DNA from: Chitinophagaceae bacterium
Lineage (GTDB): Bacteria; Bacteroidota; Bacteroidia; Chitinophagales; Chitinophagaceae
Reading direction: 5' to 3'
DNA: 5,639 nucleotides
NCBI GenBank assembly: GCA_003151295.1
Contig: PLXD01000244.1
Span: 379-6,017, forward strand
In this document: positions 5,605 through 5,639 of the stretch, in pieces
Numbering within the stretch: the first letter of the stretch is position 1
Layout: each line of letters opens with the position of its first letter
The notes under the pieces: generated by a model
Databases searched by the model: none
What the model saw: only the letters and a program-made list of their open reading frames with translations
Told to the model about the DNA's origin: nothing
Made by a program: the position numbers and the translations under genes

Positions 5605-5639
5605 ATATAAATGGTCAATTTTTTAGCAGGTCGGATACC
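5605..5639. other. Unassigned edge: possible gene start (+) or gene end (-)
   Basis: Two readings are possible. On the plus strand an ATG at 5611, six bases after the upstream stop, opens a frame reading MVNFLAGRI that is still open at the window end; this would be a third gene in the operon. On the minus strand a frame entering from the right reads VSDLLKN and stops with TGA at 5617-5615, which looks like a plausible protein C-terminus and would make a convergent gene. Thirty-five bases cannot decide between these or neither. Confidence 0.25.

Noticed and set aside
1..5639. Mobile element, defence island, CRISPR array, tRNA or rRNA
   Set aside because: No transposase or integrase frames, terminal inverted repeats, spaced direct repeats or tRNA-like cloverleaf were seen; all genes fit a normal chromosomal setting.

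Overview
The window looks like a piece of a Bacteroidota chromosome, most likely from the Chitinophagaceae or a related family. The evidence is a GroEL ending in Gly/Met repeats plus Asp-Tyr, a proline--tRNA ligase of the archaeal/eukaryotic type, two small membrane proteins resembling the Bacteroidota family DUF5362, a FadL-like outer membrane protein starting with the PEDALRLSW-type mature end common in that phylum, and start codons with poor or absent Shine-Dalgarno sequences. Base composition is mixed, about half G+C by eye. The genus assignment is inference.

Layout. Bases 1-419 are the 3' quarter of groEL, read rightward, followed by a strong intrinsic terminator (448-478). A 163-base convergent spacer follows. 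Reading leftward from 3002 to 583 is a probable two-gene operon: first a Tyr/Gly/Asn/Ser-rich lipoprotein of unknown function (3002-2250), then a 525-residue FadL/OMPP1-type beta-barrel (2160-583). A 147-base divergent spacer (3003-3149) separates it from a rightward group: proS (3150-4625), then two paralogous three-helix membrane proteins (4689-5117 and 5134-5604). No convincing terminator separates these three, so they may be cotranscribed. The last 35 bases cannot be assigned.

Function. GroEL and ProS are housekeeping proteins (protein folding and tRNA charging). The lipoprotein and the barrel both carry export signals and probably act together at the outer membrane, but their substrate is unknown. 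The two DUF5362-like proteins are inner-membrane proteins of unknown role; their adjacency and shared motif indicate duplication.

No defence system, mobile element, CRISPR array or RNA gene was seen. The less ordinary points are the degraded zinc site of ProS, a perfect hairpin against the start codon of the first DUF5362-like gene, in-frame tandem repeats in both envelope genes, a repeated GACATAAGA element between those genes, and the uncharacterised lipoprotein itself.
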